A stretch of 64,000 nt of DNA from Hyunsoonleella pacifica (GTDB taxonomy: Bacteria; Bacteroidota; Bacteroidia; Flavobacteriales; Flavobacteriaceae), in the NCBI RefSeq assembly GCF_004310335.1, contig NZ_SIRS01000002.1, positions 186,001 through 250,000 of the forward strand, written 5' to 3'. The position numbers were made by a program, and so were the translations under genes. Of the stretch, positions 9,732-19,285 are shown one piece after another (position 1 is the stretch's first letter; each line of letters opens with the position of its first letter). The notes beneath the pieces are model-generated. The model was given only the letters and a program-made list of their open reading frames with translations, was not told where the DNA came from and did not search any database.

Positions 9732-10833
9732 TACTCAACAAAGATTTATAGATGTTTACAGTTTGTTTAGCCATATTTTCAGTTGTAAATTGTTCCAAGA
9801 GTTTTTTATAGCTATCAGAGGTAAATTGTTTTTGAAGTTTTTTAGAATTTTTGAGTTTTATTACATGTTTGGCTAATGTTTCATGATCGTGCATATTAGC
9901 TAAAAAGCCATTGACTTCATGGGTAAGCAGTTCTGGAATTCCTCCAACATTAGTGCTAACTATGGGGGTTTTATGATACATGGATTCATATATAAACTGA
10001 GGCATTCCTTCACTTTGAGAAGTCATTAAAGAAATATCAAATTGAGGAATAAAATTTGACGCTTGAGGTATATAATCCAAGAAAATGATATGTTCTTTCA
10101 AGTTTAATTTTTGTACTTGTTGTAAAAGAGCATCAGTACGCTCACTAAACGTACCAATTTGAACAAAAATATACTCGTCAAGCTTTTCTATATTTATAAT
10201 GTGATGAGCTATATTTATATAAGTCTCAAGATGTTTTGCTTTGATATGATTACCTATATGACCTATAATTGTTTTATTTGGAGGAATTCTATACTTATCC
10301 CTTATTAAAAAGGGTGTTTTTATACTTTTAGTTTTTAGGTTTGTACCGTGATAAATGGTAGTAAGTTTACTTTTATCAGTTATTGCTTTTTCTGCTACAT
10401 ATTGAGTTTCTTTAGAGACACATAGAATTTTTTTTATTTTGTAGTAATTGTATTTGTATAATGTTTTTTTGCGGTTTTTTATTGGAAAAGACGTTTTTTT
10501 ACTAAATATAAAAGGAGGAAGGTTATATATTTTGTCAGCGATAATAGTGAGTTGTAATGCACTTGGATCATGAATATGTATAAGATCAATATTCGATTTT
10601 CTACATATTTTACCAATTTTAAAAATATACCTTAAATCAATTTTTATTCCTAATGCAGCAGTGGAGTGTTTAATATTGGTTTTTGAAAGACGCTCATGGA
10701 AAGGAGAATCCTTCACACATAAAACAGTATTGGTTATATCAGTATTTGTGATTAATAGCTCATTACACAAATTTTCAATATGATATTCGCCTCCTCCCCA
10801 ATTGGTTACAGCTGATACGTGTAAAATGTGCAT
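9724..10833 (-). CDS. Glycosyltransferase family 4 (GT-B fold)
   Basis: 369 residues. The N-terminal acceptor domain has the Gly-rich loop VTNWGGGEYHIENL (about 9-22). The C-terminal GT-B domain has IIGHIGNHIKAKH and the E-x7-E donor-binding pattern EGMPQFIYESMYHKTPIVST followed by NVGGIPELL. It has no membrane anchor. It opens the glycan cluster that runs to 17717 and most likely adds a sugar to LPS or capsule; donor and acceptor are unknown. Confidence 0.9.
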   Translation of the reverse strand: MHILHVSAVTNWGGGEYHIENLCNELLITNTDITNTVLCVKDSPFHERLSKTNIKHSTAALGIKIDLRYIFKIGKICRKSNIDLIHIHDPSALQLTIIADKIYNLPPFIFSKKTSFPIKNRKKTLYKYNYYKIKKILCVSKETQYVAEKAITDKSKLTTIYHGTNLKTKSIKTPFLIRDKYRIPPNKTIIGHIGNHIKAKHLETYINIAHHIINIEKLDEYIFVQIGTFSERTDALLQQVQKLNLKEHIIFLDYIPQASNFIPQFDISLMTSQSEGMPQFIYESMYHKTPIVSTNVGGIPELLTHEVNGFLANMHDHETLAKHVIKLKNSKKLQKQFTSDSYKKLLEQFTTENMAKQTVNIYKSLLSNA

Positions 10834-10996
10834 AAATCTTAGTGTAAACTGTTAAATAGGTTTGAAATCAAAAGTACATTTTGAATATTGATTACACAAA
10901 TTGGATACTATTTTAGCTATATACTAAAGTACAGCTTTACTCAAATTTATTTGGATATATTTGCAGATAAACCTCTGGTAGGAGATAAGGTACTTA

Positions 10997-11794
10997 ATGA
11001 AAACTACTCTTATAATACATCCTGAATATATTAATTTAAGAACTAAATTAGAAGAAGCTATTTTAAACTTTAATAGCTTAAATAATATTTTGGGTAATGC
11101 TGAACGTAATGTCATAAAAAACATTACAATTAATGGAAAAGTATATACTATAAAATCCTTTAAAACGCCTAATTTTATAAATCAAGTCGTATACCGCTTT
11201 TTTAGAAAATCTAAGGCAGAACGCTCTTATATCTATGCTAATAAATTGATAGATCTTGGTATTAAAACTCCTTTGCCTGTAGCTTATCAAAAAGAAATGT
11301 TACCTTTTTTCTTCAAGAGAAGTTTTTATGTAAGTGAATTTGTAAATTGTGATTTAACATATAGAGAGTTAACTACAGATTTCAACATAAGTGATCATGA
11401 GACTATTTTAAGAGCGTTTACAAGGTTTACTTATAAATTACATCAAAAAGGGATACATTTTTTAGATCATTCCCCAGGTAATACACTTATAACTAGAAAT
11501 TCAAGTGAATATAACTTTTATCTTGTAGACTTAAATCGTATGGAATTTGGTAAAATGGGATTTGAAACAAGAATTAAAAATTTTTCAAAGCTTACTATTC
11601 ATAAATCGATGATTTCGGTAATGAGTAACGAATATGCCAAATGTACAGGAGAAGATGAACAGAAAATATTTGATGCAATGTGGTCTTATACAAAGGCATT
11701 TCAGGAAAAATTTTATCGCAAGAATAGAATTAAAAAGAGAATATTTTTTTGGAAGAAAAAGTATAAGGATAGAGACTTACAATCACCAATTTAG
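10997..11794 (+). CDS. Kdo/heptose kinase-like protein (InaA-type LPS kinase fold)
   Basis: 265 residues. The kinase catalytic motifs are HQKGIHFLDHSPGNTLI (about 154-170, HxDxxPGN-like; the family's usual form is HGDLxxxN) and FYLVDLNRMEFG (Asp for metal binding). These place it with lipopolysaccharide core kinases of the InaA/KdkA type, which phosphorylate Kdo or heptose in lipid A core. It is followed within five bases by a glycosyltransferase (11799), and the two are probably cotranscribed. The specific substrate is inferred from context. Confidence 0.8.
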   Translation: MKTTLIIHPEYINLRTKLEEAILNFNSLNNILGNAERNVIKNITINGKVYTIKSFKTPNFINQVVYRFFRKSKAERSYIYANKLIDLGIKTPLPVAYQKEMLPFFFKRSFYVSEFVNCDLTYRELTTDFNISDHETILRAFTRFTYKLHQKGIHFLDHSPGNTLITRNSSEYNFYLVDLNRMEFGKMGFETRIKNFSKLTIHKSMISVMSNEYAKCTGEDEQKIFDAMWSYTKAFQEKFYRKNRIKKRIFFWKKKYKDRDLQSPI

Positions 11795-11798
11795 ATAG

Positions 11799-12812
11799 AT
11801 GGTTAATACTAATATAGGAGAACAGCTATATTTTGCAGTAATGCATAAGTGGAAGTATTTACTGGCAATATTAAAATCACAGTTTTATGAATCTCCTCAG
11901 GTTGTTCGAAAAGTAGCCTATGTTGCTAGAGAAAAAGATAAAGATTGGATTTTTGGAGCAAAAGTGAGACGATTATCCCGCCATTCTTCATTAGAAGCGA
12001 CAACTCATTATCATAATAAGCTAAGGAATTTACCAGAAGCTGATGGCTACTTCTTCATTTATCAGAATTACTTTTGCCGTTGTATACGTAGTACTCCAAG
12101 TATTTTAAAAAAGAAAAACATTGTAATGTTTACACACCCTAATTGGTCAAAAAAATACTCAAAAACTCATGTAGTGTGGTGTTTAAATAAGGCGGATACT
12201 ATCGTTTGTTTAAATTCTGATATAAAAGAGTATTTAATTAATTCTGGCGTGAAGTCAGAATTATTAAAAGTGCTTCATATAGGTACATCATCAACTACAT
12301 TTTATAGACATCAAAGAGGTGGGGGAGACATAGGGTTTTGCTCTAATTTTGGAAAAAGAAAAAATCCTGATTTGATTTTTGATATCATTAAAAATATGCC
12401 CCAAAAGGTTTTTCATATTATTGGAAGAAACTGGGAAGATTATTATAGGTTTAATGAAATGAAAGCTTTTTCAAATTTTGTATATCATAATAATGTATCT
12501 TATGAATCCTATCCGGAGTTATACAATAAATTGGATGTGTTTGTATCTCCATCACTTTTAGAAGGAGGACCAGTGCCTATTCTAGAAGCAATGATGTCTA
12601 ATTGTGTACCTGTAGCTTCTAAAACTGGGTTTGCGCCAGATTTAATACAACATGGAGTAAATGGGTATTTATTTGATTTAGATGCTTCTTACAAAGATGT
12701 AATTTCTCTTATTGAAAAAGCTTTTGAAATAGAGGAAGATGTTAGGCAGTACGTAATACCATATACTTGGGAGAACTGCTCTAAAACTATTGATGACTAT
12801 TTTTTGAGTTGA
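11799..12812 (+). CDS. Glycosyltransferase (GT-B, family 4-like)
   Basis: 337 residues. The C-terminal half has DIGFCSNFGKRKNPDLIF, VFVSPSLLEGGPVPILEAMM (E-x7-E donor motif) and VASKTGFAPDLIQHGVNGYLF. It starts five bases after the LPS-kinase gene and so acts in the same pathway, probably LPS core or O-chain assembly. Its stop overlaps the convergent gene at 12797 by 16 bases. Confidence 0.88.
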   Translation: MVNTNIGEQLYFAVMHKWKYLLAILKSQFYESPQVVRKVAYVAREKDKDWIFGAKVRRLSRHSSLEATTHYHNKLRNLPEADGYFFIYQNYFCRCIRSTPSILKKKNIVMFTHPNWSKKYSKTHVVWCLNKADTIVCLNSDIKEYLINSGVKSELLKVLHIGTSSTTFYRHQRGGGDIGFCSNFGKRKNPDLIFDIIKNMPQKVFHIIGRNWEDYYRFNEMKAFSNFVYHNNVSYESYPELYNKLDVFVSPSLLEGGPVPILEAMMSNCVPVASKTGFAPDLIQHGVNGYLFDLDASYKDVISLIEKAFEIEEDVRQYVIPYTWENCSKTIDDYFLS

Positions 12813-13567
12813 TGTTTTCGTTGTAATTCTAAAAGTTTAGAATACTTTAAAAACGTAATATTTGCGGTTTGTATACAAATTACAAACCCGTTGATACCAT
12901 CTAAAATGCCTAAGCGTAAAATATAAGCTTTAAAAAAAGCCCAAGTAGGATTTAACCAAATTTTAAAAAAGGTAGACTTTTTTCCCTTATCAAAATAAGC
13001 TTTAGCAGCAATTGTAGAAAAGTATTCCGTTTTTTTGTTAAACTCGGAGTAGGACTGGTAAGTCCAATGCAAAATATCTCCATTTAAATGACCAGTTTTT
13101 GATTTAGAATCATTTAAAAGTACATTATCATGAGGGTTAATACCTTTCCACTCCGCCTTTCTTCTATCAAAAATTCTTAATTTTTTATTAGGATACCAAT
13201 CAGAATACTTTATCCATTGTCCACAAAAATTATTATATCTGTTGCAATAGTAACCATTAAACTTCCAATTAGATTTTAGTTTAATTATTGATTTTTGTAG
13301 TTCTTCAGAAAGAGCCTCATCACCATCTAAGGATACAACATAATCGTAAGTCGCTCTAGTAAGGGCAAAATTCTTTTGTTCTATATATCCTAAAAAAGTT
13401 TGCTCAATGAATTTTACATTATACTTCGCACAGATAGATTTTGTTTTGTCTGTAGAAAAGGAATCAACAACAATAATTTCATCTACAATATTTACCAAAG
13501 ATTGTAAACACCTTTCAATGTTTCTTTCTTCATTAAAGGTTATAATAACACCAGACAGTTTTATCAT
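12797..13567 (-). CDS. Glycosyltransferase family 2, WaaE/KdtX-like
   Basis: 256 residues. It is a GT-A enzyme beginning LSGVIITFNEERNIERCLQS, then EIIVVDSFSTDKT and the metal-binding SLDGDEALS (DxD-like). The motif series FNEERNI / DSFSTD / RRKAEWKG resembles WaaE (KdtX) beta-1,4-glucosyltransferases of LPS inner core; this assignment is by similarity of motifs only. It is transcribed divergently from the GT2 gene at 13614 and convergently, with overlap, to the one ending at 12812. Confidence 0.88.
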   Translation of the reverse strand: MIKLSGVIITFNEERNIERCLQSLVNIVDEIIVVDSFSTDKTKSICAKYNVKFIEQTFLGYIEQKNFALTRATYDYVVSLDGDEALSEELQKSIIKLKSNWKFNGYYCNRYNNFCGQWIKYSDWYPNKKLRIFDRRKAEWKGINPHDNVLLNDSKSKTGHLNGDILHWTYQSYSEFNKKTEYFSTIAAKAYFDKGKKSTFFKIWLNPTWAFFKAYILRLGILDGINGFVICIQTANITFLKYSKLLELQRKHQLKK

Positions 13568-13613
13568 TACTAGAATTCAAAAAATTTTGGTAAAAATAGC
13601 TATTTTTGGTGCA

Positions 13614-14441
13614 ATGGGAATAATTGATGTTTCAGTAATCATAAGTACATATAATAAACCAGAATACTTAGAAAAAGTGTTATGGAGTTATCAGTTTCAA
13701 ACCTTTAAAAACTTTGAAATTATTATTGCTGATGATGGCTCTACCGATGAGACTAAGGCTATGGTTAACTATATGGTCAATAAGGTAGACTATCCTATTA
13801 GGCATGTGTGGCATCCTGATAATGGGTTTCAAAAAACGGTAATTTTGAATAAAGCCACTTTAGCTGCTATGGCTGATTATTTGATCTATACAGACGGAGA
13901 CTGTATTGCGAGATGCGATTTTGTCGAAACGCATTTGGAGTTAAGAAGGCCAAATATAGCTTTATCTGGAGGCTATTTTAAACTTACAGAAGACGTTTCT
14001 AAATTAATTACCCTCAATGTGATTGAATCACAAAATTGTTTTAAGAAACATTGGTTATTAAAAAAGGGACAACCTTGGAGTTTTAAGATGAATAAATTAA
14101 GTCCATCAAAATTAAAAACCTCATTACTAAATACTTTTACCACAACTAAAGCAACTTTTGATGGTATGAATGTTTCTGTGTGGAAAGATAATGTTTTAGA
14201 AGTGAATGGTTTTGATGAGCGAATGGTATATGGAGGAGAAGATAGAGAATTGGGAGAACGTTTAGTAAATCTTGGAATAGTTTTTAAACAAATAAGGTAT
14301 AGTGCAATATGTTTGCATTTACATCATCAAAGACCGTATAAAAATGAAAAAGCCATAGCCAATAATAAACTAATTCGAATGGCTACTAAAAATCAAAAAT
14401 CAACTTATACTAAGTTTGGTATTACAAAAACTACTCATTAA
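13614..14441 (+). CDS. Glycosyltransferase family 2 with GT7-like C-terminal motif
   Basis: The frame is open from 13407, but the upstream part lies inside the divergent gene at 12797-13567. The ATG at 13614 (MGIIDVSVIISTYNKP) gives a clean GT-A start and 275 residues. Motifs: IIIADDGSTDETK, YLIYTDGDCIARCDF (DxD), and GFDERMVYGGEDRELGERL, the acid-base region shared with galactosyltransferase-type C-termini. It is probably an LPS or capsule glycosyltransferase. Its 3' end overlaps the UDP-galactopyranose mutase gene by 11 bases. Confidence 0.88.
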   Translation: MGIIDVSVIISTYNKPEYLEKVLWSYQFQTFKNFEIIIADDGSTDETKAMVNYMVNKVDYPIRHVWHPDNGFQKTVILNKATLAAMADYLIYTDGDCIARCDFVETHLELRRPNIALSGGYFKLTEDVSKLITLNVIESQNCFKKHWLLKKGQPWSFKMNKLSPSKLKTSLLNTFTTTKATFDGMNVSVWKDNVLEVNGFDERMVYGGEDRELGERLVNLGIVFKQIRYSAICLHLHHQRPYKNEKAIANNKLIRMATKNQKSTYTKFGITKTTH

Positions 14442-15537
14442 ATTCTTTTCTAGTTTTAGCAAGAGCAGACCCTATAACTTGGTGCATATCATAGTATTTA
14501 TATTCAGCCAATCTTCCTCCAAAGAGTATATTGGTTTCGTTGACTGCTAGTGCTTTATATTTTTGGTATTTCTGTTGGTTTTCATGATTATTCACAGGAT
14601 AATATGCTTCTTTTTTAGGAGTCCAAGTTTCGGGGAATTCTCTTGTAATTACAGTGTGTTTTTGTTTACCAAATTCAAAATGTTTATGCTCTAAAATTCT
14701 GGTATATGGAATTTCGGTGTCATTGTAGTTAACCACTGCGTTTCCTTGAAAATTATCAATATCTAAAATCTCGTGTTCAAAGCGTAAAGAACGGTATTCT
14801 AGCTTGCCAAATTTATAGTTGTAGTACTCATCGATATTACCAGTATACACTACTTTTTTAGCCATTGTTTCTAATTCACTTTTATTTTTAAGGAAGTCAA
14901 CATTCGTTTTTGTTTCAATACCTTTAAGTAATCCTTCAGTTATTTTATTATAGCCTCCAATGGGAATACCTTGATACCTGTCATTAAAATAGTTATTGTC
15001 AAAAGTATATCTCACAGGAAGTCTTTTAATAATAAAGGCAGGTAATTCTGTTGCTTTTTTGCCCCACTGTTTTTCTGTATACTCTTTTATAAGCGTTTCA
15101 TATATATCTTTTCCAATTAAAGATAATGCTTGTTCTTCTAGGTTTTTTGGGTTTTTAACGCCGTATTTAGCAATTTGCTCTTTAATGATGTTTTTGGCCT
15201 CAGCTGGTGTCTTTATACCCCATAATTGATGAAAGGTATTCATATTAAAAGGTAAATTATAAAGCTTTCCTTTTGATAAAGATAGTGGGGAATTGATATA
15301 ATTATTAAATGAAGTAAATTGGTTAATATAATTCCAAATTTCAGTATCATTTGTATGAAAAATATGTGCGCCGTATTTATGTACATTAATACCATTTGCA
15401 TTTTCACAGTATATGTTGCCACCTAAATGAGGTCTTCTATCAATAACCAGGCATGTTTTACCCTTTTTTGTAGCTTCGTGTGCAAATACAGCTCCAAATA
15501 ATCCAGCACCAACAATTAAATAATCATACTTTTGCAT
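14431..15537 (-). CDS. glf: UDP-galactopyranose mutase
   Basis: 368 residues. This flavoenzyme interconverts UDP-galactopyranose and UDP-galactofuranose. The FAD-binding motif is YLIVGAGLFGAVFAHEA (about 5-21), followed by CLVIDRRPHLGGNIYCE. Later family motifs are YGAHIFHTND, YTEKQWGKKATELP, RYTFDNNYFNDRYQGIP and VNYNDTEIPYTRILEHKHF. With the galactofuranosyltransferase-like gene next door it indicates that the cell-surface glycan contains galactofuranose. Confidence 0.96.
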   Translation of the reverse strand: MQKYDYLIVGAGLFGAVFAHEATKKGKTCLVIDRRPHLGGNIYCENANGINVHKYGAHIFHTNDTEIWNYINQFTSFNNYINSPLSLSKGKLYNLPFNMNTFHQLWGIKTPAEAKNIIKEQIAKYGVKNPKNLEEQALSLIGKDIYETLIKEYTEKQWGKKATELPAFIIKRLPVRYTFDNNYFNDRYQGIPIGGYNKITEGLLKGIETKTNVDFLKNKSELETMAKKVVYTGNIDEYYNYKFGKLEYRSLRFEHEILDIDNFQGNAVVNYNDTEIPYTRILEHKHFEFGKQKHTVITREFPETWTPKKEAYYPVNNHENQQKYQKYKALAVNETNILFGGRLAEYKYYDMHQVIGSALAKTRKEFNE

Positions 15538-15596
15538 ACATTTATATTTTTAACAAAACTAGGCATATAATTAGCTAAATAAAAGATTTCATTTCA

Positions 15597-16637
15597 ATGT
15601 ATTACATTTCGAGAAATTATAAGTCATTATTTAATGCAGCAGGAAAAGCAAAGACTGATTGCGAATTCGTTTTTCAAAAAATGGGCTTTAAAAATTTGGG
15701 GTTTAAGCAGTCTTCTATTCCAAATTCAGCAATCGGTACGATAAAGAATTTTTTTGGAATCTTTTTAGCTCTTTTAAAGTTGCCAAGAAAGAGTACAATT
15801 GTTACACAATACCCTAATAACAAGTTTAGGGGGATGATTATGTTTTTTTCAAAGGCAAAAAAATGCAAAATCATTACTATAGTTCATGATGTTAGAATTT
15901 TAAAGGGTAGAACAAAAGATGTTGCTGCTGAGCTTAACCAAATTATTACATCAGATGTTATTATAGTTCACAATCCGTCCATGAAACAGTGGTTTTTAGA
16001 ACAAGGTGTTTCTATCCCAATAATTGTTTTAGGTATTTTTGATTACATATCTGAGCAAAGACCAAAGCAAAATACCAATAGAAAACTAAACGATACATAT
16101 AGTATAGCTTACGCAGGAGGTTTTGGCGATGGTAAAAACTCGTATATTTTTGATTTTGATATGTTAGAAAACCGAAACTACGATTTAAGGCTTTATGGCA
16201 TTGGTTTTGATCCCAAAAAGCGCAAGGTTGAAGAAGCTAAATCTGTAGTTTACTATGAGGGTGTTTTTAAATCTGATGAGGTGGCTTACAAAATTGAATC
16301 TGACTTTGGTTTAGTATGGGATGGTATTTCAACAGAAACTTGCAGTGGTAACTATGGGGAGTACTTACAATTTAACAATCCCCACAAGACTTCATTATAC
16401 TTATTGTGTGGTTTGCCAGTTATAATTTGGGATAAAGCGGCATTAGCAGATTTTGTTAGGGAGAATAATATAGGAGTTACAGTTTCTAACTTAAAAGATT
16501 TAAATAAAATCTTAGGAGATTTATCAACTGAAGATTATCACAAGATGAAAAGAAATGTAACAGAAATTCAAACAAAAGTGATGGAAGGTTATTTTGTTGA
16601 AACAGCAGTAAATAAGGCATTAACTTATATCCAATAA
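15597..16637 (+). CDS. Glycosyltransferase, probable galactofuranosyltransferase
   Basis: 346 residues, GT-B type. The N-terminus (MYYISRNYKSLFNAAGKAKTD) and the segments TIVTQYPNNKF, IITIVHDVRILKG, DVIIVHNPSMKQWFLEQG, and the C-terminal GEYLQFNNPHKTSLYLLCGLPVI are the pattern of bacterial beta-1,6-galactofuranosyltransferases of the WbbI type. It starts 59 bases from the divergent glf gene, consistent with use of UDP-galactofuranose. The linkage cannot be deduced. The last 18 bases overlap the convergent GT9 gene. Confidence 0.82.
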   Translation: MYYISRNYKSLFNAAGKAKTDCEFVFQKMGFKNLGFKQSSIPNSAIGTIKNFFGIFLALLKLPRKSTIVTQYPNNKFRGMIMFFSKAKKCKIITIVHDVRILKGRTKDVAAELNQIITSDVIIVHNPSMKQWFLEQGVSIPIIVLGIFDYISEQRPKQNTNRKLNDTYSIAYAGGFGDGKNSYIFDFDMLENRNYDLRLYGIGFDPKKRKVEEAKSVVYYEGVFKSDEVAYKIESDFGLVWDGISTETCSGNYGEYLQFNNPHKTSLYLLCGLPVIIWDKAALADFVRENNIGVTVSNLKDLNKILGDLSTEDYHKMKRNVTEIQTKVMEGYFVETAVNKALTYIQ

Positions 16638-17687
16638 ATTATTCAGGAAACACTTTAACTTTGTGGTAAATAATTTAGGTTCAAATTCAGAGTAATAATT
16701 GGCTACCAATTTTTTTATTTGTTTATTGGTTTTGCCATCAAAGAGCTTTGGTTTGTAATCTTTTAAATGTACTGAAATACTTTGGTTTTCATCCTCAAAG
16801 ATATTCCAAGTGTTTTTATCTATCCATGGTGAGAATATTGCAAAAGTTGGAATATCAATAGCTTTAGCCATATTTATAGCACCACCTTCGTTTCCTATAA
16901 TCGCACTGCAGTTATATGAAATAGCAATAAATTCTCGAAGACTTTTTCCAAAAACATTAAAGTAGATTTTTGCTTGAGTTTTAGGTTTACACAAATCAAA
17001 AACGGTTTTAGCATCTTCTTTTTGTTTGGGTATATAGTTAAATAGAATATTGCCATTTGTATGCACTACAATTGCATCAATAATGTTAGCCATATATGAC
17101 AATGGATATGTTTTACTGGCATCACTTCCTAATACGCTTACCATAAATAAAGTTTGAGACATATCAATCTTAGAATCTATAAGAAACGTTTTAGCATCCT
17201 CTATTTCTTGAGAAGATAAATATATTTTAGGTTTAACTTTAAATGAATTCTTGCAAATAGGTTCTAATAGTTGTAGTCTATTCTCTATAGCGAGGCCTTG
17301 GCTGTTTTTTGATTTTTTTAAGCGTTTTACAGGGTTAGTGTAAAAAAAATGGGTATACCATTTATAATATCCAATTTTAGTATTTGCTTTTGAAAAAAGT
17401 GTAATAAAGTTACTTGACCATTTACCATATACATCTATTACAACATCATATTTTTCTTTTTGTATAAGTTTTAAAAAAGAAAAAAAGGCCTTACGGCTTT
17501 TTTCTACTTCAGGTGTAAATAGTTTAAATTCATCAATATCTGGATGTTGAGCCACAACGGGCATTGTGTGAGAATTGATAAGATAATGTAATTCTGCATT
17601 AGGGAAAGATTCTCGTAATATAGGAAACAATATAGTTGATGTTAAAACATCTCCTATCATTTTCTGTTGAATTACTAAAATCTTCAT
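16620..17687 (-). CDS. Glycosyltransferase family 9 (heptosyltransferase-like)
   Basis: The frame is open from 17717, but the ATG at 17687 (MKILVIQQKMIGDVLTSTILFP) is the family-typical start, giving 355 residues. GT9 hallmarks are IGDVLTST at the N-terminus, NAELHYLINS, YDVVIDVYGKW, and in the C-terminal domain AIIGNEGGAINMAKAIDIPTFAIFSPW, where GNEGGAxNxA replaces the usual G-D-T/S-G-xxH loop. It most likely adds a sugar to the LPS core. It is the last gene of the glycan cluster. Confidence 0.88.
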   Translation of the reverse strand: MKILVIQQKMIGDVLTSTILFPILRESFPNAELHYLINSHTMPVVAQHPDIDEFKLFTPEVEKSRKAFFSFLKLIQKEKYDVVIDVYGKWSSNFITLFSKANTKIGYYKWYTHFFYTNPVKRLKKSKNSQGLAIENRLQLLEPICKNSFKVKPKIYLSSQEIEDAKTFLIDSKIDMSQTLFMVSVLGSDASKTYPLSYMANIIDAIVVHTNGNILFNYIPKQKEDAKTVFDLCKPKTQAKIYFNVFGKSLREFIAISYNCSAIIGNEGGAINMAKAIDIPTFAIFSPWIDKNTWNIFEDENQSISVHLKDYKPKLFDGKTNKQIKKLVANYYSEFEPKLFTTKLKCFLNNLLDIS

Positions 17688-17771
17688 AGTGTTGAAATTA
17701 CAAATAAAAAATTCCAAATCCCAAGGACTAAGTATTGGAATTTGGAACTTATTTTTTTAAAAACTATTTAC

Positions 17772-18587
17772 TTATACAGCAACTTCGTTATCTCGAAGCG
17801 CATCATTTAAAGATGTTTTTTTATCTGTACTTTCCTTACGTTTTCCGATAATTAAAGCACATGGTACATTGTAGCTTCCAGAAGGAAACTCTTTAGCATA
17901 GCTACCAGGGATTACTACAGATCTTGCAGGTACTATACCTTTGTACTCTTTTGGAGTGTCTCCTGTAACATCAATTATTTTTGTACTCATGGTTAACACT
18001 ACACCTGCGCCTAAAACAGCCTCAGTTTCAACTTTTACACCTTCTACAACAATACATCTAGATCCAATAAAAGCGTTATCTTCTATAATCACAGGAGCAG
18101 CCTGTAATGGTTCTAATACACCACCAATACCAACACCTCCAGATAAATGTACATTTTTACCAATTTGAGCGCAACTACCAACAGTAGCCCATGTATCAAC
18201 CATAGTACCTTCATCAACATATGCTCCTATGTTTACATAACTTGGCATTAAAATAGTCCCTGGAGAAATGTACGCACCATGCCTAGCAACAGCATTAGGC
18301 ACTACTCTAATTCCTCTTTCAGCAAAATTTTTCTTTAATGGAATTTTGTCATGGTACTCAAAAATACCTGCCTCTAAAGTTTCCATTTTTTGTATAGGGA
18401 AATATAAAACTACAGCTTTCTTAACCCATTCGTTTACTTGCCAACCATTTTCAATTGGCTCAGCTACTCTTAGCTTACCTTTATCTAATAAGTCAATAAC
18501 AGTTCTTATAGCTTCAGTAGTTTTAGCATCTTTTAAAAGTTCTCTATTATTCCAAGCACTTTCTATAGTTTGTTGTAATTCTATCAT
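17772..18587 (-). CDS. dapD: 2,3,4,5-tetrahydropyridine-2,6-dicarboxylate N-succinyltransferase
   Basis: Starting at the ATG at 18587 (MIELQQTIESAWNNREL) the protein has 271 residues, the normal DapD length; three extra upstream residues are possible (18596). It succinylates tetrahydrodipicolinate in the lysine and meso-diaminopimelate pathway. The C-terminal half is a left-handed beta-helix of hexapeptide repeats (VNIGAYVDEGTMVDTWATVGSCAQIG, ending at DNAFIGSRCIVVEGV). FAERGIRVVPNAVARHGAYI is the family's conserved active-site lead-in. Confidence 0.95.
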   Translation of the reverse strand: MIELQQTIESAWNNRELLKDAKTTEAIRTVIDLLDKGKLRVAEPIENGWQVNEWVKKAVVLYFPIQKMETLEAGIFEYHDKIPLKKNFAERGIRVVPNAVARHGAYISPGTILMPSYVNIGAYVDEGTMVDTWATVGSCAQIGKNVHLSGGVGIGGVLEPLQAAPVIIEDNAFIGSRCIVVEGVKVETEAVLGAGVVLTMSTKIIDVTGDTPKEYKGIVPARSVVIPGSYAKEFPSGSYNVPCALIIGKRKESTDKKTSLNDALRDNEVAV

Positions 18588-18615
18588 TTGTATCAAATAT
18601 TTTGCGCAAATATAA

Positions 18616-18857
18616 TATGTAAAGGATAAAATAGAGTAGTATTTTACTTTTAATTGTTTTGTAATACAACTTGAAAATTTGAAGCTTTTTCAAGGTATAG
18701 AAAGCTCATTTTCCCTTTGAAGAAATACTAATTCTAGATGAAATACATTTTCTGTGTATTTCAACGTTGAAAATAGGCACTTCCACTATTTATCGATAAA
18801 ACTTTTCAGATTTTCTAATAATCGAAAATACGTTGATGTACAACTAATTTATTGTAG
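18616..18857. other. Intergenic region between dapD and a small secreted protein
   Basis: No convincing gene is seen. There is a clear inverted repeat at 18738-18760, GAAATACA-N7-TGTATTTC, with eight paired bases and no T-run after it, so it is more likely a protein-binding site or RNA hairpin than a terminator. The promoter for the following small gene lies just beyond (18858-18884). Confidence 0.5.
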
Positions 18858-18884
18858 TTGAGCAAGCTAACGGATATATATTTG
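18858..18884 (+). promoter_or_regulatory. Bacteroidota-type promoter upstream of the small secreted protein
   Basis: TTG at 18858-18860 and TATATTTG at 18877-18884 match the Bacteroidota sigma factor consensus (TTG near -33, TAnnTTTG near -7), with 16 bases between. It lies about 30 bases before the ATG at 18916. Confidence 0.6.
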
Positions 18885-18915
18885 AACTGTTGAAACAAAT
18901 GAAACAACCCAAGTC

Positions 18916-19179
18916 ATGAAAACAAATTTTTACATATTATTTATCTTTTTACTTTCTTTCTCAGCTATAGGAGCTCAGAATGATACTAAGACTAATAAAG
19001 TAGAAACTCAAGTTACTGTATCTGAAACAACTGAAGCAACAGTAATCATTGATAGTGTAAAAATTAAAGAAACTCTTGCAAAGAGTAGTAGTGACATTAG
19101 AATTTTCTTAAACAGAGAAAGAAAAGTTGAAAACATCAAATTAGTATTTCCTAAAATGAACAAAAGAAAATTATCTTAA
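18916..19179 (+). CDS. Small secreted protein of unknown function
   Basis: 87 residues. A signal peptide (MKTNFYILFIFLLSFSAIGA, cut before QND) precedes a short, mostly hydrophilic mature part rich in Thr, Val and Lys, ending FPKMNKRKLS. It has its own promoter and a downstream terminator, so it is a monocistronic gene. No family is recognised. Confidence 0.75.
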   Translation: MKTNFYILFIFLLSFSAIGAQNDTKTNKVETQVTVSETTEATVIIDSVKIKETLAKSSSDIRIFLNRERKVENIKLVFPKMNKRKLS

Positions 19180-19223
19180 TAACGATTAAGTATTCAAATT
19201 TAATAATAAGGTTAAACACAAAG

Positions 19224-19252
19224 AAGACTGTCTATAAAGGCAGTCTTTTTTA
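19224..19252 (+). terminator. Rho-independent terminator
   Basis: AAGACTG-N9-CAGTCTT followed by a run of T. It ends the small secreted-protein transcript, 44 bases after its stop codon. Confidence 0.8.
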
Positions 19253-19285
19253 TTTTAAAGAATTACTTTTGCTCAAAATTAGTAC

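Noticed and set aside
13407-13613. N-terminal extension of the GT2 gene
   Set aside because: It overlaps the divergent gene at 12797-13567 completely; the ATG at 13614 is a family-typical start.
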